A program made the translations under genes and the position numbers. From Anastatus disparis (taxonomy: Eukaryota; Arthropoda; Insecta; Hymenoptera; Eupelmidae), in contig JAFFSR010000251.1 of assembly GCA_017163975.1 (NCBI GenBank), positions 1,984,001 through 2,048,000 of the forward strand: a DNA stretch of 64,000 nt. The letters run 5' to 3'. Positions 36,204 to 50,100 of the stretch are shown here, one piece after another. Within the stretch, counting starts at the first letter, position 1. Each line of letters begins with the position of its first letter. The notes below the pieces were generated by a model. It made no database searches, had not been told where the DNA came from, and saw nothing but the letters and a program-made list of their open reading frames with translations.

Positions 36204-39200
36204 AAAAGTACATTCTTTACAAAAATTATATAAAAAACGTATGTCACAGTTTATTATAAGAGTTGAAGTTTATACGTTTATAATAAATTTTACTTTCGAT
36301 TTCTACTTATTTTGTTACGTTATTAAGGTATTTCCCCGATGAATAACAATTCCATTTCATGTAATTTTAATATGTCGAAGAATATAATTTAATCCTTTTA
36401 TAATTCAGTAAATTTTATAGACAATATTTGTCGAATTATTTATATAACAATAAATTTTTGGAAATTATTAAAATTTTTTTAAATTAATACTAGTTTTTTT
36501 CGTTTTATTATAATTTTAATTTAATTTTTTAAATCAACCTATGCTAAATGAAAAGATTCTATTGTTTGTTGAAAATTTTTATTACAGTAGAAAATTTATT
36601 GATCTTTTAACGAGGCAATTATATGTAAAAATATTAATTCATTCATATAAGGTTAAATGAATGTTGGCTGTAAAAATAAATTAATATTTTTTTTATGTAA
36701 TTGGCTCGTTAAACGATCAATAAATTTTACTTGATTTATTCTCATATTAAAAAAATTATTAAATACAATATTACTTTTCGTCTCATTAAAATTAATATGT
36801 CATAAAACAATATTTCTTCAAATTTTAATAATTTTTTTTCCATATCATTACTTTCTTACGTGAGAATCTGTTCAAAATAAAACTTTTTATGTCGAACCTG
36901 TAAAATGCATTCAAAAAATTAAATTATTCTTCAGAATTAGTACCTGCTCAAGTATTTTTTTGGATTAAGAAAAAAAAACATTTTATCAATAAATCGTTTA
37001 TATACAGATGTAGAATTTTATATGGTAAGACAATGACGTCACTATCAAGTGATCATGAACTTAAAGCTATTATGACTTTATTGAAACTTGAATAATAATT
37101 ACAATAAATATTACTTTTACATCACACTAGCCCGAAAAAAGCACTTTCGGTCCTGTACAAAAACACAAAAATGCTGTTTCCGGAGTAGGAGTGCTGTAAA
37201 ATAGTATATTAGCTCAAAAACTGTGTAGTCCTAAAGATGAATGAAATATTTTTTAAAAGGTTTTAAGATTTAGACAAAATACTTCACAATTTTATAAAAA
37301 AATCAAGCTTTGTACCTCGGCCTTTTTCATAACTTTATAAGAAAAATATAATCCAAGACCTAAAATCCTGATATCCTCTTTGTAAGTTCAAAAGATTATT
37401 TAATAAATTTTTATTAAACAATTATATTCATAAAATTAAAACACGTAATATAATGAAATCTCTAATTGTTATTATTCACTTCCAAAAATATATTTATTAA
37501 TTATGTATCTTTCCATATAAATAGAAATTGTTTTAGCTTTACTGAAAAAGAACTCGATTAAAAGCTTAATTCATTGTTCTTGATTAAATTCGCTTTTAAT
37601 GAAAATTTCTGCGGTAATTACAATTACTTTTATATATTTTTGAAAATTATACACTTACTTTTCTTCTCTGTTTATTATTTTATTTCAAAGGGATAAACTT
37701 TATTCAAACAACAGAATTCAATTAAAATTAATTAAATTCATATTCATAGTAATTAATGAATTTATAATTTTATGTTTACAATACAAATAATGAATTCGAT
37801 ATAAATAAGATCTTAAAATAAATAATTAATAATATTTAATAATTTAAACATATTTAATACATTCTATTACGATAATACGATAATTATGAAGATTTTAATT
37901 AATACAAAACATTATAATTTATCTGCTCTTATAATTAAATCAAATGTATTTCATTATTTCTTAATCATCAATTTTTTGCCACTTTCTTTTAATAAAACTA
38001 ATGACCGTAAAACAAACTCCTTAAAAGTTAAAAATTTTTCGATCCTAAGATACTCTAGCCATAACTAATCATAGTATCACATATATATCCACAGTACGGC
38101 AAGCTCGAACAATTTTAATTAGCCTGAAGACTAGAGATAAAAAAAAAGCCATATACATATCCTACTTGTAAATTCTCTCATAGCCGAATCATCTTCGCGT
38201 TCATAAACATCCGCCGCATGCAAACGTGTACACACACACACGAAAAAAAAACTATTAAAAAAAAACGTGAAGTAGCTTATCTTCACCACACAATCTTTAT
38301 TCCCGTATGTGCACGCACGCACCCATTTTCAAAGAGTGATTTACAATAGATTCGCTCGGTAACCTCGCTTGGGTTACTCTATAGTTGCGCTGAAGAATTA
38401 AAAAAAAAGAGAGAAAAAAAATTAGAGCCTCGGGGATGTTCACCGTTGCGTCGATAAAAAAAAAATTATACTTACGAGGTTTACGTTTATCTAGACAAGA
38501 CTAGTTCTCGAGGTTCGCTATGTAACACGTATATATATAAAAGAACTTTTCGTACCGTTGTATCTTATACTCGTTTAATTAGATTCTTCCTTTTGGTGCA
38601 GGTGTATACGCGACGAATATGGCAATGAGGTAAACGCGTAAGATTTAGATTGAGGTAGGTCAAATGTGTTGATAAAAAAAAATTAAAGAGAATGATATTG
38701 TCAAACAGATAACGCGAAATTTTTAACCAAGTATTGAAAATTTTTTTTTTAATTATTTAAATTCATTATTATTATCATCCCATCTTTTATTAATTATAAA
38801 AATGTATCTTTTTCAACCTCATTTTGAATTTTCCAAATAAAAGGAATTTTTGTTTTCTCTAAAATTGATTAATTCGTATATATAAATACTCACCAAAAAT
38901 TTTCTTTCCATTAGAAAAATTTACTTGATCACCTTATCACATGCATCAATTAATTTTATTGGGTGGCCAATTTATAAAAAATACTCGTTTATGCTGCTTC
39001 TCTTGATAAAATTCTTATATATTTATAAATACTCATTTGTAAACATCAAATGTTAAATTCATGATTTATGATTAGAATTATTATAAATTACCTGTGAAAT
39101 ATATTTAAAAAATTTCAATAATTTGCATAATCTTCATTATGTGCTTATTGTGGAATCCATATCCGTGCGCTGCACATAATATTTAACATACTTGGCTTTT

Positions 39201-40015
39201 TTTTTAAGTAAAATCATCATGCATGGCATCACATTTAATACTTACTATTGTATAAATTGAATACATAATTACGTAACTGTATAAGTGCTTTATTCTATAT
39301 GGAGCAGTTAAATTTAATTGCATCTTAACAATTAAGTAATGTTGAGCATGCTGTAAAATAATGTCATTTTTTTCAAACTTAATTTAAAATTTAATTAAAA
39401 GTATTAACATTCTTCTATATGAGTAAATCTTGACTTTACACTGAAAAGAGAAGAAAAATAATCAAACCATGTACAAATTCAGAAATTTTTTATTTCTTAT
39501 AAAATAAAATTACATGATAAATTAAAACTATATTTTAAATAAATATAAATAAATATAAAACATAGAATTATGGAATTAATGATTGTACATTTACATTGCA
39601 AAAATTATCAGTCTGTTTTGTTGATATTACAATCAGCAAAACACTTATGCCCTATTTATTAGAATCTTTTATAAAAAAAAAAAAATTAACTTTTTCATTT
39701 TCCATTCTGATTATGAGCTATCTATATAATGGCATTGTTAGACAATTAATCAAAATGTTAATAATAAAATACAAATCATTTAAAATATATATATATATAA
39801 TTTTTCACTCAGCGCCTGCTATAGATATTTAAAAAACAAAACAAGGTTTACTGGCTATTCGTAATAAATAAACATTATACAAGCAGACATTTATATTTTT
39901 AACAATAAGAAAATATTAAATATTAATAAATAAACTCATCAAATGCGCTCGGTGCATTAATTAATAACTTATAAAAAAAGAAACTCACAACACAGGTGTT
40001 CTAAAAAAAAATTAA
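36204..40015. other. Intergenic DNA between the DUF4803-type gene and the dusky-like gene
   Basis: AT-rich without a supportable exon, apart from an inverted repeat at 36583-36735. A somewhat more complex stretch at about 38080-38660 has CpG, CA/GT tracts and a TATATAAAAG, but no associated open frame, so it may be regulatory or merely low-complexity. Confidence 0.45.
36583..36735. repeat. Imperfect inverted repeat, about 60 bp arms
   Basis: The left arm (aaaatttattgatcttttaa, then cgaggcaattatatg) pairs with the right arm (catgtaattggctcgttaaa on the complement side, then cgatcaataaatttt) with few mismatches and a loop of about 30-40 nt. The loop contains a smaller palindrome (attcattcat / atgaatg). 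It looks like a short MITE or hairpin. No target-site duplication is obvious. Confidence 0.6.
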
Positions 40016-40603
40016 GGTAGCCCTAACACGAGGTCAACTATTACATTATCATTTTTAGCTAAGTACCATTTATAAAACATTGTTTCATGATGCTCGTTAT
40101 AGTAAGTAATACAACAAAGAATTTTAAATGTTTGAATATTTAGTTTCAAAAACATCTTGGTCAACTTCCGATTCAATTAACTATTTTTCAAATTTTTCAA
40201 AAATTTCACATAAATGTAGATTTGAAAGTGAAGAAATAATGAAAAAGACAATAAATAAATAATATATTAAAATGCAAAAAATAAAGTTAAATAAAAAAAT
40301 TGATGCATAAAAAATAAAACTTGATTTTTTTTCTTATTAATTATTTACTAATAATTGAATAATCTAGAATCTCATTAATATTGAATCCGTACTTTATTTT
40401 AACTTTCAGAAAAAGTGTCAAATTTCTTAATGACTTTATTTTAACTTATTCAAATCTGTGATATAAGAATATTTATAAATTTTGAATAACAGCCCCTCCC
40501 ATAAAAGAAAATCTCTAACCCCTCGTAATTTCCATTTACACCATAAATTTCCAGAAGAGTCACGCACCTGTTTTTTTTTGACTAGCATTACGTTAGGACT
40601 ACC
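40016..40603. mobile_element. Non-autonomous element with TTAA flanks (588 bp)
   Basis: The left terminus GGTAGCCCTAACACGAGG follows TTAA (40012-40015). The right terminus, reverse complemented GGTAGTCCTAACGTAATG, is followed by TTAA (40604-40607). TTAA duplication is typical of piggyBac and Kolobok elements. The inverted match is short (about 18 bp, a few mismatches) and the interior is non-coding, so superfamily assignment is open. Confidence 0.5.
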
Positions 40604-41192
40604 TTAAAAAAACAAAGCCGCATCATCCACATTTTTAATAATATTACACATACACAAATTACAAGCATACCACTTTATGCTTACGCACAATCATTCACGA
40701 GAAAAAAAGATACTTGTTTAAAGACTTTTCTTTCTTATAACCATAAGAAGATAAATATATCGTCAAGCATATAACGATTAAACATATGATACACATAATA
40801 ATCTGAATAATCTTATATGCGGAAACTATCATTACTAAACAGACAATTTGGCTATTCTCAAATTTTCAAATGAAAAAAAATCACGCGGTTCAGATTTTTG
40901 TTTAAATAATAACTATTTGAATTTTGTGTATCATATTTTTGAACATGAACACTTGATCATCATTATCTGATCAAGACTATTGCAACTAATTTATTTTAAG
41001 TAATAGATTCACATACCAAAAAATAAACAAATTAACTGACGAAAAAACTCATGTATACCGTTCAAGCTCACCCATATTATTAAAATCTGAATTCTTTAAA
41101 AAAAAAAAGATTGTACCCATGCACGCTTAGCAATCATATGAAACCTGCACGCAAAACTTCTAATGATTAATTTTTCACGCATTGTCCTTTGC

Positions 41193-44100
41193 TTACGAAT
41201 AAAAACAAGCAGACTTATTAACGGGTTTAATAGTATGAATAGAAAAAGCTCTCGAAGTAGCGTTGTTATCAATCCTTTTTCTAAAAGGCCTAAGTCTAAC
41301 GCAAAGATAAACCGATAGTCCACAAGAACCAAGTAATATACTAATTAATAATAATAAAGCAAACGTAAAACCTGACGTTGTCATGCAAATGAGATTGGGA
41401 TTATTAATGCCCAATGCTGATGATAAAGAAGACGATGATGAGGATGATGATTCGCGTATTGGGAATATCATTGTCGATGAGCTAGTATCACTTGTGGTAT
41501 TCGTTTCGTCAATTGAAAATGTTAAATCGCCCGTTGATACGACGCGTATAACGCGATTAACGCCAACTGTTTTTTCGCGTGTTGTTGCTGCTGTTGCCGT
41601 TGCTATTGTTTTTGTCGTCGATGACGATACTGAAGCTAATTCTGCTGCTGATAATTCACGTGACTTACGTCGACGCTCGTCACGTGGTCTACCTACTGCT
41701 CCTACCGCCTGTAACATAGATAAGAAGAAATATTTTTTAAATATTGTCAATTGTATATTGTTAATTTTTTTTTTATATTTCTTTTTATTTTATTGATAAA
41801 CATTAAAATATTCAATGCTTCATCTGATTATTCATTCAAATTTTATATATTAAAAAAATGCACGTGATACCATAAAACAATTATTATACTAATCTATAGT
41901 CATCATTTTTAAAATATTGTTAATTACAAAAGTTTAATAATCGTAATATTTATTTATACAGTTAAAATCAATCGATGATTTTGAAATTCTTTAAAAGTCG
42001 TTTTATAAACAGATAAAAAACATACCTGTAGATAAGTTTCTAAAGGCATAGGTGGCGGTGATATGCCATAAGCGGCTACATCAGCATGGCCAAGCGATGC
42101 TCTGTGAGTATTTTCGTACAGTAAACCGCCAGTATCTTGATGAATCAACGACTGTGTTGGATCGCTACACTGATCAGGGCATTGATAACGACAAATTTGT
42201 ATCGTACACTGGAAATGCACTTCCATTGAGTCGGGAAATTTGAATGCTTGAAAATGAGCATACGAGAGAACTGAAGCACTTGCACCAAAGTTTTTGATTT
42301 TGGTAAAACGAGACATTAATTTTGGTCTTGTTATACAACCACGTTGATCCACTGTGTGAAAAAAAAAAGTTATTTATTTTTCATTGATTTTTGAATAAAG
42401 AATTTCATAAAAAGGTATTTTTTTGCCATTCTAACCTCAAAATCGCAACTTCATTGCCCTTTTTTGGCACTTATAGCAAAAAATACATTTCGCAATTGGT
42501 ATGTAGAAGCTTTCTACGAAACTCTTTATAGTCCTAGCCTTTAGCTCGGACGCTTAACTTCTCGTTTGGTAAATAAAGCCTTTCCACACTCATTGCGTAA
42601 TGTACTACATCCATTATCTTTAAAAATAAACTATACATTTTTTAAAATCTAATAATTACCAAGTTGTATAGGAGCTCTTTTGCCATCATGAGCCATACAA
42701 TTTCTGACGAGCATGTCGAATTTCGAGTCATCATCTTTAATAGCCAATACCATCGTCATTGTCTGACCAATTTTAACTAAACCTGTAACTTCTGAAGCCC
42801 ATGGTCCTTTACCAACTTGTATTTGCATCCAACAGCCAACGTTATCACCAGCAAAATCAGCCCTCACGACATCAAGCATATCAACTGGGAATGGACGAAA
42901 TGTTACTGATTTTTCATAAAGGTCATGCCACGTACAACGTAATTTACGCGCTTGATCCCAGACCTCTTGAACCTGTGGAAATGAATAATAATATTGCAAT
43001 ATATGGTGATCAATGATAACATTAATTTTATAATGTTTAAATTCAATAAAATAAAGTCAAATAAATAAACAATAGCTAAATTAAAAAAAATTTTAGAAAA
43101 TTTTTTTAATTTAAAAATCTAAACTGACCTGTGGATCATATTGAATAACAACAATATTTTCAAAGTAAGTTCCCGATCCAGCCTCAACACCATATCCATA
43201 CAATCCATTATCAGTATTACCAGCAGTACCGCATGTATGTATACCAATTTCAAAATTAACCGATGTCCTACCAAGTCCAGCTGGTAAGTAAACACAATTA
43301 ACATTGCTATAATGACCTTTGCTAAAAACAATACCATAAAATGGTTTGTCAAATGCAAGATAAACTTTCATTGAATTCTTTTCGCATTTGACGTCTAATG
43401 AAACAATTTTAGGCATGTCGTTTGTTGATATTGGCCATGGATCACCGGCACCAGTGCTTGCGGCTATTGCTGTATCAAATACTTTGTCGATGCTATCTTG
43501 CGGACGTGACTGAGATTTTTGCGAACCTGGTGACTGGAAATAAATAAAAATAGAATGATTAATTTTTTTTATATGAATTAAAATACTTGTTCAAAATTAT
43601 TTGAATACATTATTTTGGAAATATATGAAATTAAAAAAAAATACCTTCATTGGAGTATTATCTTTATTTCATAAGAAACAGAATTCATCGTGAACAATTT
43701 TTTATTATAATCTTACTATTTATGAAAGTTTAGAAAAAGAATCTTTGAAATGAACAAAAATTTTTAAAAAGAATATAAATCTTTTTTTTTTAATCAATAT
43801 CATTAAGAATAAAAAATAACGTGTGTATAAGTTCTTTTTGGCCGGTTGCTAAGTTTTCATTTCCTAATAAGAAATGAAAGATATAATTATGCTCATCTAT
43901 AGTAAGAGTTTCTTATCTTTTATGTTATTACTTTCGCGTACTTTTCTATAAAAACGTTGTGCTTTAATAGAAGAATTTTTCAAAAATAAACGTTCATTAG
44001 CCAATCGAAGGTTTTATCAGTAATTTTTTTATGCATAAAGGCTAACCCAAAAGTATAGAAAATTGAGCTCAAGACATTATGTTAAAGAAAAACTATTTGG

Positions 44101-47100
44101 TAGTTATTAGACACTTGCACGTGGAATTTGTAGATATGCAAACATTATTTTTTCTGGATCCCTGATTTATTAATTTATTAAAATTTAATTAAATAATATT
44201 TAAAACATTTATTCATTAAATTAGTGTTACCACTTTGTATGAAAATTCCTAAATTATCAATATTTAGACATTTATTTGAGATTCAACAACGTAAAAAATG
44301 TGATTACGTTTGTAGCTTCTGTTTTTGAATAAATCTAAAATTTTATTTTTATGTTTCCAAAAAGTCTAATAAAATCAAAAACTTTAAACAATTAATTATA
44401 ATTCCGCAAGATGCAAATTTGAATAAGTATAAACATGAATAATAACTTTCGTAAAAGCCTGAGAACTTTTGCAAAACGAAAAAAAAAAATTCCTTTAAAA
44501 AAACATCAACATCTTCTATAATAACAAAATATCATGAAATTAAAATAATTTCGCAAACTAATAAATTATTCAACATTTGCATCGAACACTCAAAGCTAAT
44601 AAATTAGTTAAAGCCAAAACTTCCGAATCTGCGCAATCCCAACGGTGCATATATATAAGAAACAAGCTTAAAAATTCAAATGAAAAGCATTGCTTAGCAT
44701 AAAATAGAAAAGTTTATACCGAAACAGATGACGAAGGCGGTGGTGGCGGTGGTCCATGATAAGCAACGTTATGCCTATTTGATGGCATACCACCTCTACC
44801 AGGTAATATTGGATGGCCTCGATGATTCGGCGAATTGTATTGATTAATACTTCCATTATCCGAATCATCAGTTTGATCAGATGAATTTGGTTGCTGGGAT
44901 TGTTGCTGCTGTTGGGGCTGCGATTGAGACTCGCTATCTTGATGATTATTTCCATTGGAATCTTGATTGCGATTATCATCTCCTGATATAGCCTCGACTA
45001 CTTCGACTTCGTCAGCGCGTGTCGCCTGTTAAGACATTAGGAAATGTGTAATACAAATTTTTCAATAATATTTTTCTTTGCGAAATAAAAATATAATTTA
45101 TTTGATACTAAAGTGAAAGAACATGTATAAGATGTTTATGGTTGTAGTAAGAGACAAATTTAAATGTTATGAAGATAATAATGTGAAAATCATTTTTAAA
45201 ATATTGTGCTGATATTTACAATGTATACTTATAAAATGCATTTTAATATATTTAACGATAAATAGATATTTTTTATCTTCTGATAGAATAAAAAAAGGCA
45301 TATAACACAATGTATAACATGTTACATAAAATTTCTCACAAATATTGCACATAAATCGATATTACAGTCAATTAACTAAAATTAATATAATGACTGAATA
45401 AGTAAGTCAATATTTCAAAAGTGATGGATACACTATCACTAATAATTATTACCAATCATCAAAAGATAATTATAATAATATAAAAATATAATTATACATT
45501 TCAGAAAAGATTAATTTTAGAAAACTATAATTAAAAAAAAAAACTGCACATTTTAAAAATGTAATAATATGAAAATATTTTATATTATTTATAAATTTTT
45601 TTATAATTTTTTCTTTTATCCTTTCTGAAATTTGTATATCATGAATTTTGAAAACATAAATCGTCACTTAATTTTAAGAACCATTTTTATAAACCTCTTT
45701 CAGTTTTGAGTAATCTTTTATTACCTTTCCACGGGCGCAATATGGAATGAAGAATGTTGAAAAAAAGAAAGAAAAAGATAACTAAATAAGAATTTTAACG
45801 AGAAAAGATTGTAATGATAAAGGGCTAACGATACGCGTGTCTCATTTTGTCATAAATACGCGAGTTTACCGGATAATTATCCGATATTTATAAGTTTTTT
45901 TTAAAAAAAAACTCGGTGCGTGTGCCATACATTTTAACCTAGATATATCACTCTGTTGCGTATAGCCGTCGTCGTTGTTAATGCCGTTACAAACCGCTCT
46001 GACCCAGAGCTAAGGGCGACGAGACGTTTCATGCGTCGAAATGCCGATGAAACGAGTAAACAAAAAAAAAAAAAAGAAAAGAAAGAACGAGAAGCAGCAG
46101 CAGCAGAAGAAGAAGAAAAAAGTCTGACGGAATAAGGAAAGGGAGAGAAAAAAGACGAGATTGTAAAGCTTATATAAAAGATAGTGGAGGAGGAAAAGGA
46201 GATGCCGACCTGGCCCAGACACATGAGCCGTAAAAAAAAAAGAATGTCAGACGAAGGTGAGAAGAATATGAAATAAACCAAATTCTTCTCGACAATTTTT
46301 ACGTTGAAATTTTTGTTAAATTGCTTTGATAATTGGAGTAAATATTTTATTGTCATGAAAAATTAAATTTATAATTAATTTTATATTTGAATATTTGTTT
46401 TTTAAGGTAATTTATACGTAGTATTGTTTAAGGTGATTTATAGTTACCTACATTGCAGTTTCTTGGATTTTTAATCTTCATTCAAAAAATTTATTAAATA
46501 TTTCATTTCTATGTCCTGCTTTTTATTAGTTAAGCTAAAAAAATAAAATATTATATTTTAAAAACTTTTGAATTAAAAATCAAATATTTAGAAAACTGCA
46601 ATGCCAATATTTTATATTCCCTTAAAGAAAATGCAACATGTTGATATTATTAAACAATTAGTTCATTTAAATTTAAAGGGAGCAAAATAATTATGAATCG
46701 AAATAACATGTTAACATTTCAAAATATAAGTTCAAAATGTAAAAGCAGCTTGAATGGATAATTACATGAAAATAAATGGATTATATTTTGAAATACAAAT
46801 AAATAAACATGGATTACGCTTGTAACATGTATAAAAAAAAATATGGATTATCCTCGTAATACAATACGTATGAAAACGTCAGTCAGAACAGCAGGTGCGT
46901 ACTTAAAGTTTTAAATGATAAGAGCTTAACTATTCAAGTATTTTATATATCTGCATTCTTATTTAAAATTACGGCTTTGGAATATCTTTGAAATTAAATA
47001 AAAGACATGTACAGTTGTTACGTATTTGTGAAATTTTGAAAATTTACTTTAAATTCCACATGAGGAATGCAACTAGAATTCAACTGCAAATAGAAGCATA

Positions 47101-50100
47101 AAGAGTATATGTCAATTTACTTGATAAATAAATTTTAAGAAATTGTTGAAAAATAATTGTAGATATTAATAAAAAATATTATTAGTTTTTAAACTAAGAT
47201 TTTATGTATAATTACATCTGAGAATTTCCAATAATTATATAAAATATTTATTTGAATAATTTCATATTGTATAATAACATTTAATATTTTATCTGATTAT
47301 ATTAGTTAAATTTTAAATATTTATTAAAAACATGGGAATGATTTAAAATCATAATCATTGCTTTTTTGTCGATAACATAAAAATCTATTTTTATGTAAAA
47401 ATAAAAGATTACTAATAAATAAAATAATAAATAAATAATCTACTGTAGTATTAATGAAATATTTAATCAAAATTTGTTTTAACTAATATTTATTTAACGT
47501 CGCTGTATTTATGCTATCATTACAATGCTAATTAGCCACGGAGGTTTCTCAGAGTATTTATAAAACAAAGCGCATGTATCATAATACAGTGGCACTTGTA
47601 TCAATTGGCCGCCGAGAACGGGATTCAAACTCGGGTTCTCGAAATTATGAATCCATCGTTCTACTGAATGAGTCACTGACGACCTTCCTTAATCTACTAT
47701 TTATATGTAGTATAAAAGATTGAGAAAACGAAAAAAGTGCTTCGATTAAAAAGACAAATATGATCTCGTGAAATTTGTCAGAGTAGATATAGACGAGTTT
47801 GGTGAGACCTAATGTTCAAGAAAATATCCTTGATTCTCTATACTCATAAAATTGTTAAATATTTCTAATAATTAAAATTAGTAAATTTGTAAATTTACAA
47901 TAATGTCATTGTAATAATAAATAATATATAATAAAACCTGATTTTTCTAATCATTTTTCTTTTTAATCAAAACAAAACTACGAAATATATTCATAATCAA
48001 ATAAGATATGAAAAGATCGAAAATAAATATGTGACTACACAGCTGTCTTTAATCTTAAAATCGCACTTTCTTCAACAATATTCAATTCCAAAAGAAGAAA
48101 ATAAAAGAAAATAAATAGGTAAAGAGAAATAACAAGTAAGCGAGCGAGAGAGAGAGAGAGAAAGAAAGAGAAAAAGAAAAAAGAAGACGACAAGGAGATT
48201 CCTGGCCGATTGACCCTGGTTGCTCACACACATGTTCTCCTTCCTTGTCATCATCAACGTTGGCCCGTTATATCTGGTATAAGAGTTAGGGTCAGGCGAC
48301 GCGTGACGCAATCTAACGTCTGTATATATGTGTGTGTATACTTTTAAACTTGAAAGACACACATGTCACACCGTATGTATCACTCTGTGCATGTGTATAT
48401 ATGTATATAAAAGTTTGCTCTTTCTTTCTTAGATAGTTTTTTGCAAGAAAAATACGAGTGACTTGGCTACTTGGCGGTAGACGCCGCCGCCGCCGCCGTG
48501 CTGCACCTTATTCCACGAAATAGAAGTTTATACTTAAAAAGAGTTTTGCACTGAAAATCTGGAATGCAAGTGATTTCCGGTGCTTGTATGTGTACACACA
48601 TACGATTTGTTCGATGTTTCTCGGACGGACAAATTATACATTTTCCATATCGATCGCTTATCCTTCCGCTTCTTTTTGGGAAGGTCTCAGATGTATATAC
48701 CTTATGTATAGATATATATAAGGTATATACATCTATATATATATGGTATTGTATGAAAAGAGAACGTGAAAGGAGATGAGCAGTGTGGTTATATGATGAA
48801 AAAGAGTGGGGGATATTTGGGTTTGTGGGTATCATACCAATAAATGAGGTATGCACAGCATATATATATATATACATACTATAAAGGTGTTAAGTCATTG
48901 AGGCAATGATCCTTAGTCCTCCTTTTTTGCCTCGTTAATTATCAAGATTTAAGCATTTTATTATTGCCTGTTATGCACTTTTTAGTTTTTTCAAATATTC
49001 ATAAATTTTAAGAGCAAATTTTATGTATTTTTTTTTATTAATTTATGCGCATTATTTTGACTTTTAAATTTATCTAATTTTGAAAACGTAAACAAACACT
49101 GTAATAAAAGTTTAATATTCATATAAACTACTTAATTGTTTCGTAAATTTGTTGTTATACGAGCTTCAAAAAATTTTATTGACCCTGTAAAATTTATACT
49201 TTTTACTTGTAACAAGCATTTTAATTTAATATCGTAATTCGAGCTTGTAATATGTAACATATAATACGCGTATAATAAGCTTAACAATAATGATTTATTA
49301 TTTAATTATTAAAATCGCTATAGAAACTTTAAAAGTTTTACAGTTAGTTAAATAAATCAATTTTAAATTTTAAATGTCATATACAACGTTTGTTTAATAA
49401 AATTCGGAACTTTAATTAGGAAAACTATGATTTACTGAATACACATAAATTCATATATATACATATAATCGATTAAAAAATGTATAATTAATGTCATCAC
49501 GAATAACTTTAACACTACTAATAACAGTGATTTTCTTCAATCATATATTTAATCACGTATTAAGAGATCAATTAGTTTTATTCTAGTTACAATCCATCCG
49601 TTCAACTGATAATAACCATATTTAAAAAATTTATAAATTACAACATGAAATTTTTAAGAAAAAAACTCACTAATAATAGTTTAGTATGACGACAGTTATG
49701 ATTAGTATAACGATTAAGTAAAAGCATTTATATTGTAACACTTTAAAAGATGAGAACGAATCATACGTGTTGATAATATTGTATGCACGTGCAATACTTT
49801 GTGCACTACAAAATTACATATTCTTGCAATTCTTGTAATTAACTTTAAATTGTTGTCTCATAAACATGTGCGCAGCATCGCATTACAATCAATCACCAAC
49901 AATCATGTTTTATTTAACAAATTATATGGTTTTATAAAAGACACGATCTTTTTAAGCGTAATTAAACACAATTAAATTTATGAATATGTGTGATTTGAAA
50001 AATAATAAGAAACAATTTGTTATGCATTTGTTAAAAATTATTTAATTGTAAGGATATGGTGTGGTGATATAATGTGAGAGAAAGTCAACATTAAGAATAA

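Noticed and set aside
37120..37200. Mixed-composition segment (cccgaaaaaagcactttcgg)
   Set aside because: Looks like a transposon fragment, but no partner repeat, terminal structure or coding likeness could be found in the window.
41383..41796. Plus-strand open frame of 137 codons
   Set aside because: It is the exact antisense of the last dusky-like exon, whose sense strand carries the convertase site and membrane segment.
45934..46356. Minus-strand open frames of 140 and 70 codons
   Set aside because: They arise from a purine-rich CAG/GAA/A tract read as Phe/Ser/Leu repeats. There are no domains and no splice partners.
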